Source of the DNA: Chloroflexota bacterium
Lineage (GTDB): Bacteria > Chloroflexota > UBA11872
DNA length: 64,000 nt
NCBI GenBank assembly: GCA_022821905.1
Contig: JAJECS010000017.1
Coordinates: forward strand, 1 to 64,000
Direction of reading: 5' to 3'
The notes beneath the pieces are model-generated. The model was not told where the DNA came from, did not search any database, and saw only the letters and a program-made list of their open reading frames with translations. The position numbers were made by a program, and so were the translations under genes. How positions within the stretch are numbered: the first letter of the stretch is position 1; each line of letters opens with the position of its first letter. Of the stretch, positions 51,762-59,318 are shown piece by piece.

Positions 51762-53087
51762 GTGGCGACGCAGGCGACGGGCGGCCGCATCGAACAGGTA
51801 TTCGTGGACGGCAATCCGGGGTCGCGGGAGTTGTACGCCCGCGCTCGCCGGGTGATCGCCGGCGGCGTGACCCACGACGTGCGGGTGCATTCGCCGTTCC
51901 CGGTGATGGTCGACCGCGCCGAGGGCTCGCGGAAGTGGGACGTCGACGGCAACGAGTACATCGACTACACCATGGGGCACGGCGCGCTGATTCTGGGCCA
52001 CGCGCATCCGATCCCCACCGAGGCCGCGATTGCGCAGCTGAGACGCGGCACCCACTACGGCGCCAGCCACGAGATCGAGACCGCGTGGGCCGAGCAGATC
52101 TGCGAACTGATGCCCAGCGTGGAGCGGGTTCGCTTCACCGGCTCGGGCACCGAGGCCACGCTGATGGCCATGCGCCTGGCGCGGGCGCACACCGGGCGCG
52201 AGCGCATCGTGAAGTTCCACTACCACTTCCACGGCTGGCACGACTATGCGCACGTGGCCCAGTCCGATCCCCTCGATGTGCCGATGTCCGCCGGCATTCC
52301 CCAGGCCGTGCAGGACACGGTGACGGGCATTCCGGTCGACCTGGACCGCGTGCGGGAAGAGCTATCCAAGGGCGATGTGGCGGGGTTGATCGTGGAGCCC
52401 ACGGGCGCCGGATGGGGCGCGGTGCCGCTTGACCCGGCGTTTGTGAAAGCCCTGCCGGGCATCTGCCGCGAGCACGGCACGGTGTTCATCCTGGACGAAG
52501 TCGTCACCGGATTCCGGCTGTCGCCGGGCGGCTATCAGGCGCTGCATGACGTGACGCCGGACCTGACGACGATGGCGAAGGTCCTGGCCGGCGGGCTGCC
52601 GGGCGGCTGCGTCGGCGGTCGCGCGGACATCCTGCAGCGGCTGGAGATGCGCGGCGATCCACGATGGGACCGCGGTCAGCGCATGGCGCATCCGGGCACG
52701 TTCAACGGCAACCCGCTCTCCGCCGCCACGGGCGTCGCCGTGCTGCGACACATCGCCGACGGCGCCGTGCACGCGCAGATCGACGCCCAAACCGACCGAC
52801 TGCGGCGGGGAATCCAGGACGTGTTCGACCGGCACGACCTGGGAGCCATCGCCTACGGCGAGTCGTCGTACTTCCACGTGAGCATGGACGGGACGCCCTC
52901 GCGCGGCGGCATGTCCGGTGACGACGGCGCAGCCATGCGGCGCGCGCTGCATAGCCACGGCGTGCACATCATGACCAGCGGGGGCCTGCTGTCGACGGCG
53001 CACACCGACGACGACATCGACCGCACGATCGAGGCCTTCGACGCCAGCGTGCGAGACCTAGAGGCGGACGGGCTGGTCGGAGGCTAG
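51762..53087 (+). CDS. Class III aminotransferase, glutamate-1-semialdehyde aminomutase-like
   Basis: A 441-residue PLP enzyme similar to HemL. It has the VMVDRAEGSRKWDVDGNEYID N-terminus, RFTGSGTEATLMAMRLARAHTGR, the FHYHFHGWHDYA region, ILDEVVTGFR and the PLP lysine in MAKVLAGGLPGG. HemL makes 5-aminolevulinate, but related aspartate aminotransferase-family enzymes share all these marks, and no other haem gene is here. GTG 51762 is favoured because AGGGGG lies five bases upstream; ATG 51711 is the longer option. Confidence 0.82.
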   Translation: MATQATGGRIEQVFVDGNPGSRELYARARRVIAGGVTHDVRVHSPFPVMVDRAEGSRKWDVDGNEYIDYTMGHGALILGHAHPIPTEAAIAQLRRGTHYGASHEIETAWAEQICELMPSVERVRFTGSGTEATLMAMRLARAHTGRERIVKFHYHFHGWHDYAHVAQSDPLDVPMSAGIPQAVQDTVTGIPVDLDRVREELSKGDVAGLIVEPTGAGWGAVPLDPAFVKALPGICREHGTVFILDEVVTGFRLSPGGYQALHDVTPDLTTMAKVLAGGLPGGCVGGRADILQRLEMRGDPRWDRGQRMAHPGTFNGNPLSAATGVAVLRHIADGAVHAQIDAQTDRLRRGIQDVFDRHDLGAIAYGESSYFHVSMDGTPSRGGMSGDDGAAMRRALHSHGVHIMTSGGLLSTAHTDDDIDRTIEAFDASVRDLEADGLVGG

Positions 53088-53108
53088 GGGAGACCGGCCC
53101 CGCTCACG

Positions 53109-53157
53109 TCAATAGGTGACCGCGGTGGGGTCGCCGGGGAAGCCCGCGGGTGGTGCA
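53109..53157 (-). pseudogene. Remnant of a phyH 3' end
   Basis: On the minus strand this reads APPAGFPGDPTAVTY and a TGA stop, the same ending as the intact phytanoyl-CoA dioxygenase-like gene at 54580 (APSAGFPGDPTAVTY). At the DNA level 53109-53140 and 54580-54611 agree at 30 of 32 positions. Upstream codons are not homologous, so only the tail survives. It brackets the two-gene PIN cassette with the intact copy in the same orientation. Confidence 0.6.
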
Positions 53158-53321
53158 CCGGCCGTGCACACCGGCGACCGAGGGCAGTTTCGCACGACTG
53201 TCGGTAGGCCATCGTGCCTGAACCATTCCCGTGTGAAAGTCAGCTCTGCCCGTGCCGGACAAGTCGTGATATTTTCGAGCCGTCACGCGCTGGAGTCCCA
53301 AGCGCGTCGCGGGTGCATCAC

Positions 53322-54074
53322 ATGGCGGACGACACCATTGCCCTTGAACTTGAGGGCTCCGACTTTCAACTGGATGATTTGGATGCGATCCGACATTTCC
53401 ACGGATTGCTGCGTGAATTGGCGGTGGAGGCGGCGGGCGGCGCAGCGATCACCTGGGAGTTGCGCCGCTTTGGGACCGGCAGCCTCGTCGCCGAAGTCAA
53501 GGGAACGGCCGAAGACCAAGACGCCGTGCACCGCGTCGTCGCTGCCTATGATTGCGTGGGGGCTGCCCTAGCCGTCGGTGATCCCGTACCTTATTCGGAC
53601 GCCGTCAGCGTGCATGCTGACCGACTGACTAGCCTGATCAATGGGCGCGTTGAATTCCTCCGATTTCGGGCTGGTAGGCGCGTCCGCGAAGTTCGCAGTG
53701 CATCCACGACCGCGCTTTGGAAGCCGCTCCCGCATCTCGACTCGTTTGGCGCGATTGAAGGCGTGGTGGACGCTCTGGCTCGGCGTCGCGGGACTCGGTT
53801 CGTGGTCTATCCCGACGATGAACTGCGCGGTGTTCCCTGCTATGTGACCGACAAGCATGAGGCGAAGATGCTCGAACTCTGGGGAAAGCGCGTTCGGGTT
53901 GAAGGTCTTCTGCGGAGAGACGGAGAGTCGGATATTCCCCTGTCCATCCGCGATGTGACCGATATAGAGATCGTCAAGCAGCCGGTTGAAGAATCCGAGG
54001 ACTTGTGGGGCATTCTTCCCGCATCCACCCGGAAACCCGAGGAGACCATACGGGCGGAATGGGATGGCGCCTAG
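53322..54074 (+). CDS. Hypothetical protein paired with a PIN protein
   Basis: A 250-residue soluble acidic protein, with no signal peptide or membrane segment and no family that I recognise. The N-terminus has a mixed alpha/beta DDTIALELEGSDFQLDDLDAIR segment. The middle carries SVHADRLTSLINGRVEFLRF and a small beta-domain (GKRVRVEGLLRRDGESDIPLSI), which resembles an OB-like fold. The stop overlaps the PIN gene start by 11 bp, so it is coupled to it and may be its antitoxin or partner. Start at ATG 53322. Codon use is less GC-biased than that of the neighbours by eye. Confidence 0.65.
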   Translation: MADDTIALELEGSDFQLDDLDAIRHFHGLLRELAVEAAGGAAITWELRRFGTGSLVAEVKGTAEDQDAVHRVVAAYDCVGAALAVGDPVPYSDAVSVHADRLTSLINGRVEFLRFRAGRRVREVRSASTTALWKPLPHLDSFGAIEGVVDALARRRGTRFVVYPDDELRGVPCYVTDKHEAKMLELWGKRVRVEGLLRRDGESDIPLSIRDVTDIEIVKQPVEESEDLWGILPASTRKPEETIRAEWDGA

Positions 54075-54558
54075 CCGCCCGCTTGTGTATTGGGACGCGT
54101 GCTGCTTCCTGTCCTATCTCAGCGGTGACCCTTCCCGATCAGTGTTGCGGACACTCATGGAGGATGCAAGGGCGGGCGGGATCTTGCTGGTTACGTCAGC
54201 AATCTCGATCGCGGAGGTCGCCTACCTTGCGCCGGAAGGTCTGGGCCGGCCGCTAGACCAAACGATCGAAGAGAAGATCGAGCGCATGTGGGGCTGGGTT
54301 CAAGCGATTCGCATTGTGGAAACGCATGCTGGAATTGGCCGACGGGCTCGCGAGTTGCTGCGCCACGCCCTGGAGAACCGCTGGGAACGGAATCCCCGCG
54401 ATGCGATTCATCTGGCGTCGGCGCAACATGCTAGTGCGACAACTGTCCATACCTATGACGAAAAGTGGGATCGCTTTGCACCGCTTATCGGGACAAGCGT
54501 GGTGCGTCCCGATCTGCTGTACGTGACCCAGGCTGTGCCGCGAACAAGTACGAGCTAG
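54064..54558 (+). CDS. PIN domain ribonuclease
   Basis: A 164-residue PIN-fold protein. The acidic residues expected for the metal site are D11 (VYWDACCFLSYL), E51 (SIAEVAYL), D113 (RNPRDAIHLASA) and D132/D136 (YDEKWDRF). Such proteins are usually VapC-like RNases in toxin-antitoxin pairs. Here the upstream coupled gene is far larger than a typical VapB, so this may be a non-classical pair. It converges on phyH with a 21-bp gap. Confidence 0.82.
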   Translation: MAPSRPLVYWDACCFLSYLSGDPSRSVLRTLMEDARAGGILLVTSAISIAEVAYLAPEGLGRPLDQTIEEKIERMWGWVQAIRIVETHAGIGRRARELLRHALENRWERNPRDAIHLASAQHASATTVHTYDEKWDRFAPLIGTSVVRPDLLYVTQAVPRTSTS

Positions 54559-54579
54559 TGGAAGCCGACGCCGGTCACC

Positions 54580-55416
54580 TCAATAGGTGACGGCGGTGGG
54601 ATCGCCGGGGAATCCTGCCGACGGGGCGTTGCGGTTGCCGGGGAGGGGCCAGCCCTGGCCGCCCATGGTGCGGTAGTCGTCGGCTTTGCCGCAGAGCCAG
54701 AAGAACATCTCCGCCGCGTCCAGGCATTCCTGAAACTGCTGGCGAGGCGTTGTGATCGGGAAGGTGTAGTCGGCGAGCTGGAAATCGAATTCCGGCTCGA
54801 TGATCCAGTCGCGGGCCGGCGGCGCGGTGCGCCAGTAGTTGTATTTCAGGAGATTGCGAACGCCCTGCGCCGTCGATGCGGACCGGCGATGCCAGATCGA
54901 GTAGACGGTGAGAAAGATCGAGCCCGCGGAGGCGGCGGTCTTGACGCTGTGCCGCATGCTGCCGTAGTGCCCCATGAAGCTGGCGTGCTGGAACAGGTAG
55001 TGAGAGCCCGGAATCACTTCGGTCGGGCCCATCTCGGGCGTGCAGGCCTCGGGGTAGTAGAAGACCTGGAGGTAGTGCAGCGAAGGTCCGTAGCGCGATT
55101 GGCCGTCACGGTGCCAGTGTTGCGCCTCCCGGGGCATGTGGACGCGGTGGTTGCTCATGAGCACGGGCGTGGTGAACCCCGCCCCCAGCAGACAGCGAAT
55201 GGCGCCGGCGGCGGCCGGGTTGAGGATCACGTGTTCCATGAACCAGTCCTCGGCCAGGATGGCCGTGGGCTCGAAGTAGGTGTCGCTGTCGAGGAACTCC
55301 ACGGCGCGGCGATTGATCTCGTCCGGCACCACGCCGTCGAGCAGGAGATAGCCGTTCTTGCAGAAGTCGAGGACTTCGGAGTCGGTCAACGTCGGCTGGA
55401 TCTGCGTGGTGTCCAT
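54580..55416 (-). CDS. Phytanoyl-CoA dioxygenase family protein
   Basis: A 278-residue Fe(II)/2-oxoglutarate dioxygenase. The iron ligands are H102 and D104 (HWHRDGQ) and H176 (YSIWHRRS); the following Arg residues would bind 2-oxoglutarate. Many environmental Chloroflexota and Poribacteria carry expanded PhyH families with unknown substrates. Its ATG shares a base with the stop of the upstream small gene (TGATG). The last 14 codons are duplicated at 53109. Confidence 0.85.
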   Translation of the reverse strand: MDTTQIQPTLTDSEVLDFCKNGYLLLDGVVPDEINRRAVEFLDSDTYFEPTAILAEDWFMEHVILNPAAAGAIRCLLGAGFTTPVLMSNHRVHMPREAQHWHRDGQSRYGPSLHYLQVFYYPEACTPEMGPTEVIPGSHYLFQHASFMGHYGSMRHSVKTAASAGSIFLTVYSIWHRRSASTAQGVRNLLKYNYWRTAPPARDWIIEPEFDFQLADYTFPITTPRQQFQECLDAAEMFFWLCGKADDYRTMGGQGWPLPGNRNAPSAGFPGDPTAVTY

Positions 55417-55787
55417 CAGGCGCTCCGAATCTTCTCGAGCACGAACTCGGCCCCGTAGGCGTAGGTGCGCGACTCGTCGAGCAGCAGGGCGAGGTTGGGA
55501 AAGTCGATGATGCGCCAGCCGTCGCGGATGGCTTCCACGACGGTCTGGTAGGGCCAGTCGTCGGGGTCGTCCGGGCCGTCGGACACCTCGCCGTCGAGGA
55601 CGAGGCGCATGCCGATCACCTCGGAATTCACATCGGTGCCGGAGGCCTGCAGGTAGAGCAGGTCCTGTGTCGCCGGGCCCGCCGCCACCTCGTCCCGAAT
55701 GGCGGCGAGCGTGGACTCCTGCAACGTTCCGGCGCGAAGCTCGGCGATGGCCTGATCGAGCTTGTTTGCGATCGCTTCACACGACAT
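55416..55787 (-). CDS. Hypothetical protein upstream of phyH
   Basis: A 123-residue soluble acidic protein with a helical N-terminus (ANKLDQAIAELRAGTL) and a beta-rich remainder (QTVVEAIRDGWRIIDFPNLALLLDESRTYAYGAEFVLEK). I do not recognise the family. It overlaps phyH by one base and is therefore in the same transcript. It might assist or regulate the dioxygenase. Confidence 0.6.
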   Translation of the reverse strand: MSCEAIANKLDQAIAELRAGTLQESTLAAIRDEVAAGPATQDLLYLQASGTDVNSEVIGMRLVLDGEVSDGPDDPDDWPYQTVVEAIRDGWRIIDFPNLALLLDESRTYAYGAEFVLEKIRSA

Positions 55788-55816
55788 CGCGACCTCCCCG
55801 GGTGCCCGTCGCTCGA

Positions 55817-57562
55817 TTATCCCCCAAACGGCACGGGTTCGGGCGCCTGCGCTTCGTTAGGCACCAACCCGACCTCCTTGGCCAGGTCGCCCGCCAGCAC
55901 GATGGTGACCGTGCCGGCCGTTGCCCAGGGCACGTCTTCCTTCCAGAGCTGGAACGCGGCGCGCTGGCCGCGCACGATGACGACCGAGTCCAGCTCGTGC
56001 ACGCCCATCGGCAGGCCATAGCGATTGATCCAGTCCGGCACGGCGCGGAATCGCGCCAGGAGCGGCGGGTACGGCTCGAGGATCGCGAGGTGCCGCGCCA
56101 AGATGTCGGACCAAGCCAGCCCGCGGTCCCCCAGCCATTCGCGGCTGAGCGGAATCTGCCGGTAGGCGTCGAGCCAACCGTCGAATCCGGCGGCGCTGAG
56201 CATGTCGAAGACGTTGGCCAGCCGCACCTCGCCCGTCACCGGATGGCGCTGCAAGAGACCGGCCTGCGTGGCCTGATAGAGAAAGCCGTTGAGCTCGAAC
56301 CGGTGGGAGGCGGGATGGCCCAGGGCGTCGACGCCGCCGAAGTCCTGAAACGCGGTCCAGAACGCGGCGTCGGCGTCGTCGACGATGGCGAACCCGCCCC
56401 GCCCGCTGCCCGCCTGGGTGTAAAAGCGCCCGCCGTCGACGGCAAAGTCGGCGGCGGCAACGACCCGGCTGATCGAACCGGCGTCGGTCACGTAGAGCGC
56501 GCCGTCGGGACCGGGCGCGACGTCGACCTGACAGGGAACGCCGTCCAAGGTTTCGACCGCGGTCAGCTCGCGGTAGGTGGAGTCGGTGGCCTCGAAGCGC
56601 ATGAGCTCGCCGGTGTTCCAGGCGCACATGAACAGGCTGCCGCGATGGAAGGCGATGCCCGTGGGCGCGATGGTGTCGCCGAAGCGCCACAACGGGGCCG
56701 TGAACCCCACGTGGGGGTCGTCGCACATGAACGCGGGCCGCCAGCCGAGGTTGGCGCCGCGCGTTATGCGGTTGACCTCGTCGTCGCAGTGGGGACCGTT
56801 TTCGGTGGCGAACATCTCGCCCGTGTCCGGATGGAAGGTGAAGTCGAAGCTGTTGCGCAGTCCCAGCGCCCAGATGCGGTCGTCGTTGCCGGACGCCGGG
56901 TCGCCGCCGTCGTGGAAGGGATTGTCGGGCGGTGCGCTCCCGTCCGCCTTGTCGATGCGCAGGATCTTGCCGAGCGGCGTGTCGAGCCGCGGAGCCAGGC
57001 CGGAGTCGTGGTTCTCACCGAGCGTGACGTAGAGGTAGCCGTCCGGGCCGAAGTGCAGGTTGCCGCCGTTGTGGAACGCGGCGCCGGTGGGGTTGGGCAC
57101 GTCCAGCAGGATGGTCGGTTCGACGCCGCGGCCGTCGACCTCGCGCAGCCGCACGACGCGATGCCCGGCGGTGTCGGCGCGCGTGTAATAGACGTAGACA
57201 AAGCCGTTGGCGGCGAAGTCCGGGTCCACGGCGACGCCGAGCAACCCGCGCTCGAAGAGGTCGTCGACTTCGAACACGGCGAACGGCTCGTCGCGCAGCT
57301 GCCCGTTCTCCACCACGCGCAGGGCCCCGGACTTTTCGGTGTAGAGCAGACGCCCGTTGGGGGTCCAGGCCAGCGCGACGGGAAAGTTGGCCTCGGCCAC
57401 CACAGGCTCGACGCGAAGGTGCGCGGGCAACTCGACCGCGAGCGCCGCCGGCGCGCCGACGAGCGCCGCGGCGGCAAGCAGCGCGGCCCCGGCGAGCGTC
57501 TGGCCGGCGCGCTTGAGCCAGGCGCCCGGCATCGGCGGCGACTCGGTGGCGACGCGGGGCAT
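55817..57562 (-). CDS. PQQ-dependent sugar dehydrogenase with C-terminal extracellular domain
   Basis: A 581-residue exported protein: signal peptide, then a six-bladed beta-propeller of the glucose/sorbosone dehydrogenase (soluble GDH-B) type. ERGLLGVAVDPDF, HNGGNLHFGPDGYLYVTLGEN, RNSFDFTFHPDTGEMFATENGP and DDEVNRI are family blocks. From about residue 370 an extra domain (FWTAFQDFGGVDALGHPASHRF, then LNGFLYQATQAGLLQRHP) resembles a repeat-like extracellular domain I know mainly from Chloroflexota proteins. It probably oxidises sugars outside the membrane. ATG 57562 or 57532 can start it. Confidence 0.82.
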   Translation of the reverse strand: MPRVATESPPMPGAWLKRAGQTLAGAALLAAAALVGAPAALAVELPAHLRVEPVVAEANFPVALAWTPNGRLLYTEKSGALRVVENGQLRDEPFAVFEVDDLFERGLLGVAVDPDFAANGFVYVYYTRADTAGHRVVRLREVDGRGVEPTILLDVPNPTGAAFHNGGNLHFGPDGYLYVTLGENHDSGLAPRLDTPLGKILRIDKADGSAPPDNPFHDGGDPASGNDDRIWALGLRNSFDFTFHPDTGEMFATENGPHCDDEVNRITRGANLGWRPAFMCDDPHVGFTAPLWRFGDTIAPTGIAFHRGSLFMCAWNTGELMRFEATDSTYRELTAVETLDGVPCQVDVAPGPDGALYVTDAGSISRVVAAADFAVDGGRFYTQAGSGRGGFAIVDDADAAFWTAFQDFGGVDALGHPASHRFELNGFLYQATQAGLLQRHPVTGEVRLANVFDMLSAAGFDGWLDAYRQIPLSREWLGDRGLAWSDILARHLAILEPYPPLLARFRAVPDWINRYGLPMGVHELDSVVIVRGQRAAFQLWKEDVPWATAGTVTIVLAGDLAKEVGLVPNEAQAPEPVPFGG

Positions 57563-57678
57563 CGGGCCGGATGCTAGCACCGGCGGGCCGCGACGCGGGC
57601 GCCGGATTTGGCGGCTGATGCCCAAGCGGGCGACGTGACCCGGTGTGGCATTCTCCGAGCGCTTGCCCGCCGGCGGGG

Positions 57679-59238
57679 GTGACGGTGTTCCCGCGTCTGC
57701 TGCGATCGCCGCTTACCGTCCCGGCAGCGCTCATCGGCGTCGTGCTGACGGCGTTCTACAGCCTCAGCGCCGCGACCAGGGTTGCCGGGGGCGACTGGGG
57801 CCAGTTTCAGACGTTTGGCTACCTCGGCGGAATTGCGCATCCGCCGGGCTATCCATTGCTGACCGGCAGCATTCACCTCGCGAACCACGTCGCCCTCCCG
57901 GTGAGACGCCTCGCCCACCGCATCACCGGCGCCCCCGACTTTGCCGATCCCGCCCACGTGGCCAATGTCGTCAATGCCGGCTACGCCGTCGCCGCGGGAG
58001 TGGCGCTGTTCGTGGTGGCGGCCGTTCTCGCTCGCTCCCGGCTGGCCGGTTTGCTGGCCACGGTTGTCTTCACCACCGGCTACAGCATTTGGGCGCATGC
58101 CGCGCAGGCGGGGGCGATGAGCCTGCAAACGCTGATCGTCATCTTGCTGCTTGGCGCGCTCGTCGCCTACGACGACCGGCCGTCGGTCATGCGGCTGGCC
58201 GCGGTGGGGTTCGCGACGGGACTCTCGCTGACAAACCATGGCGTCAGCCTCTTCATGCTGCCAGCCACGGCCGCCTTCATCGCGAGCCGGCGCTTTCCGG
58301 GGATCGCCCGTCCGCGGACGCTGGCGACTGTTGGCGGAGCCATTGGGGTTGGGCTGCTTCCTTGGATCTACGTGGTTCGGGGGCTATTCGTTCCCGTTGC
58401 CACCAGATATCCCGACAACGTCGCCCGGCTGAGCGTCGACGAGCTGGTGCACATGGTCGTCGGGCGACCGTTCGAGCGTGTGAGCGACGTTCGCACGATC
58501 AATACGCCGATTGACGACGGGGGATTCGCATTTCTGAACCAATGGACTGTGCTGACCGACCACGTGCTGCGCGAGTTTGGCTGGGTTTGGCTGGGGCTGG
58601 CGGTGCTTGGGTGGGTGGTGCTGGCGCGACAGCGGGCGCGTCTGGCCGCCTGGGTTGCCTGGACCGGGCTGGCGACCATCTGGTTCGCCCTGGCCTCCAT
58701 GCCGATGTTCGATGGGGTGCGGTACTTCGCGGTGATCTATGCGCTGCTGGCGGTCTGCGTGGCGGTGGCCGTCGGTTGGCTGCTCCGACGGGTGGAGCCG
58801 GCCGCCAAGCGCTTCGCGCCGTCATTCGCGCGGTCTGCCGTGCTGGCCGCCGGCCTTCTGGTCGTGCTGGCCGCCGGCGGGCGGATCCAGCAGCAGTTCA
58901 CCGGCGCGGCGCGCAGCCATATCGTGGAGGTGCGCGAAGATGCCGCCAAGCAGGCCGATATCGGCCTCGGCATCATGCGGCGGATGGCGCCCGGCAGCGT
59001 CTATATGACCGACTGGACGTCGTCCTGGTATACGCGATACGCCGCCATTCGCGAGGACGACCGCGGCATTCGCATTCAATCGGCGGACTATTGGAGGATG
59101 GGTTTCGACGAGGCGGCTGAGATTCTGGCGAGCGGGCGGCGCCTCTATCTGCAGCGCACCTCGCCGGAATACGAGGCCGCCTACACCGTGGAGCCGCGCT
59201 GGGGCGTGATCTACGAGGTGCTGCCGGCGGAGCCGTAG
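57679..59238 (+). CDS. DUF2723 membrane protein (GT-C-like)
   Basis: A 519-residue protein with about 10 membrane segments and a C-terminal soluble part (about 415-519). The N-terminal loop GGDWGQFQTFGYLGGIAHPPGYPLLT is the DUF2723 signature, with the acidic residue after the first helix expected for GT-C lipid-linked glycosyltransferases. The donor and acceptor are unknown. GTG 57679 follows CGGCGGGG; GTG 57643 is an alternative. It is divergent from the sugar dehydrogenase gene. Confidence 0.82.
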   Translation: MTVFPRLLRSPLTVPAALIGVVLTAFYSLSAATRVAGGDWGQFQTFGYLGGIAHPPGYPLLTGSIHLANHVALPVRRLAHRITGAPDFADPAHVANVVNAGYAVAAGVALFVVAAVLARSRLAGLLATVVFTTGYSIWAHAAQAGAMSLQTLIVILLLGALVAYDDRPSVMRLAAVGFATGLSLTNHGVSLFMLPATAAFIASRRFPGIARPRTLATVGGAIGVGLLPWIYVVRGLFVPVATRYPDNVARLSVDELVHMVVGRPFERVSDVRTINTPIDDGGFAFLNQWTVLTDHVLREFGWVWLGLAVLGWVVLARQRARLAAWVAWTGLATIWFALASMPMFDGVRYFAVIYALLAVCVAVAVGWLLRRVEPAAKRFAPSFARSAVLAAGLLVVLAAGGRIQQQFTGAARSHIVEVREDAAKQADIGLGIMRRMAPGSVYMTDWTSSWYTRYAAIREDDRGIRIQSADYWRMGFDEAAEILASGRRLYLQRTSPEYEAAYTVEPRWGVIYEVLPAEP

Positions 59239-59318
59239 GAATCCGGGGGCTGACGCTCGACTTGCGGTTGCCGCCTGCGCATACTCGTTCGCGATAGCGT
59301 GGCGGGCGAGAGGTACCC

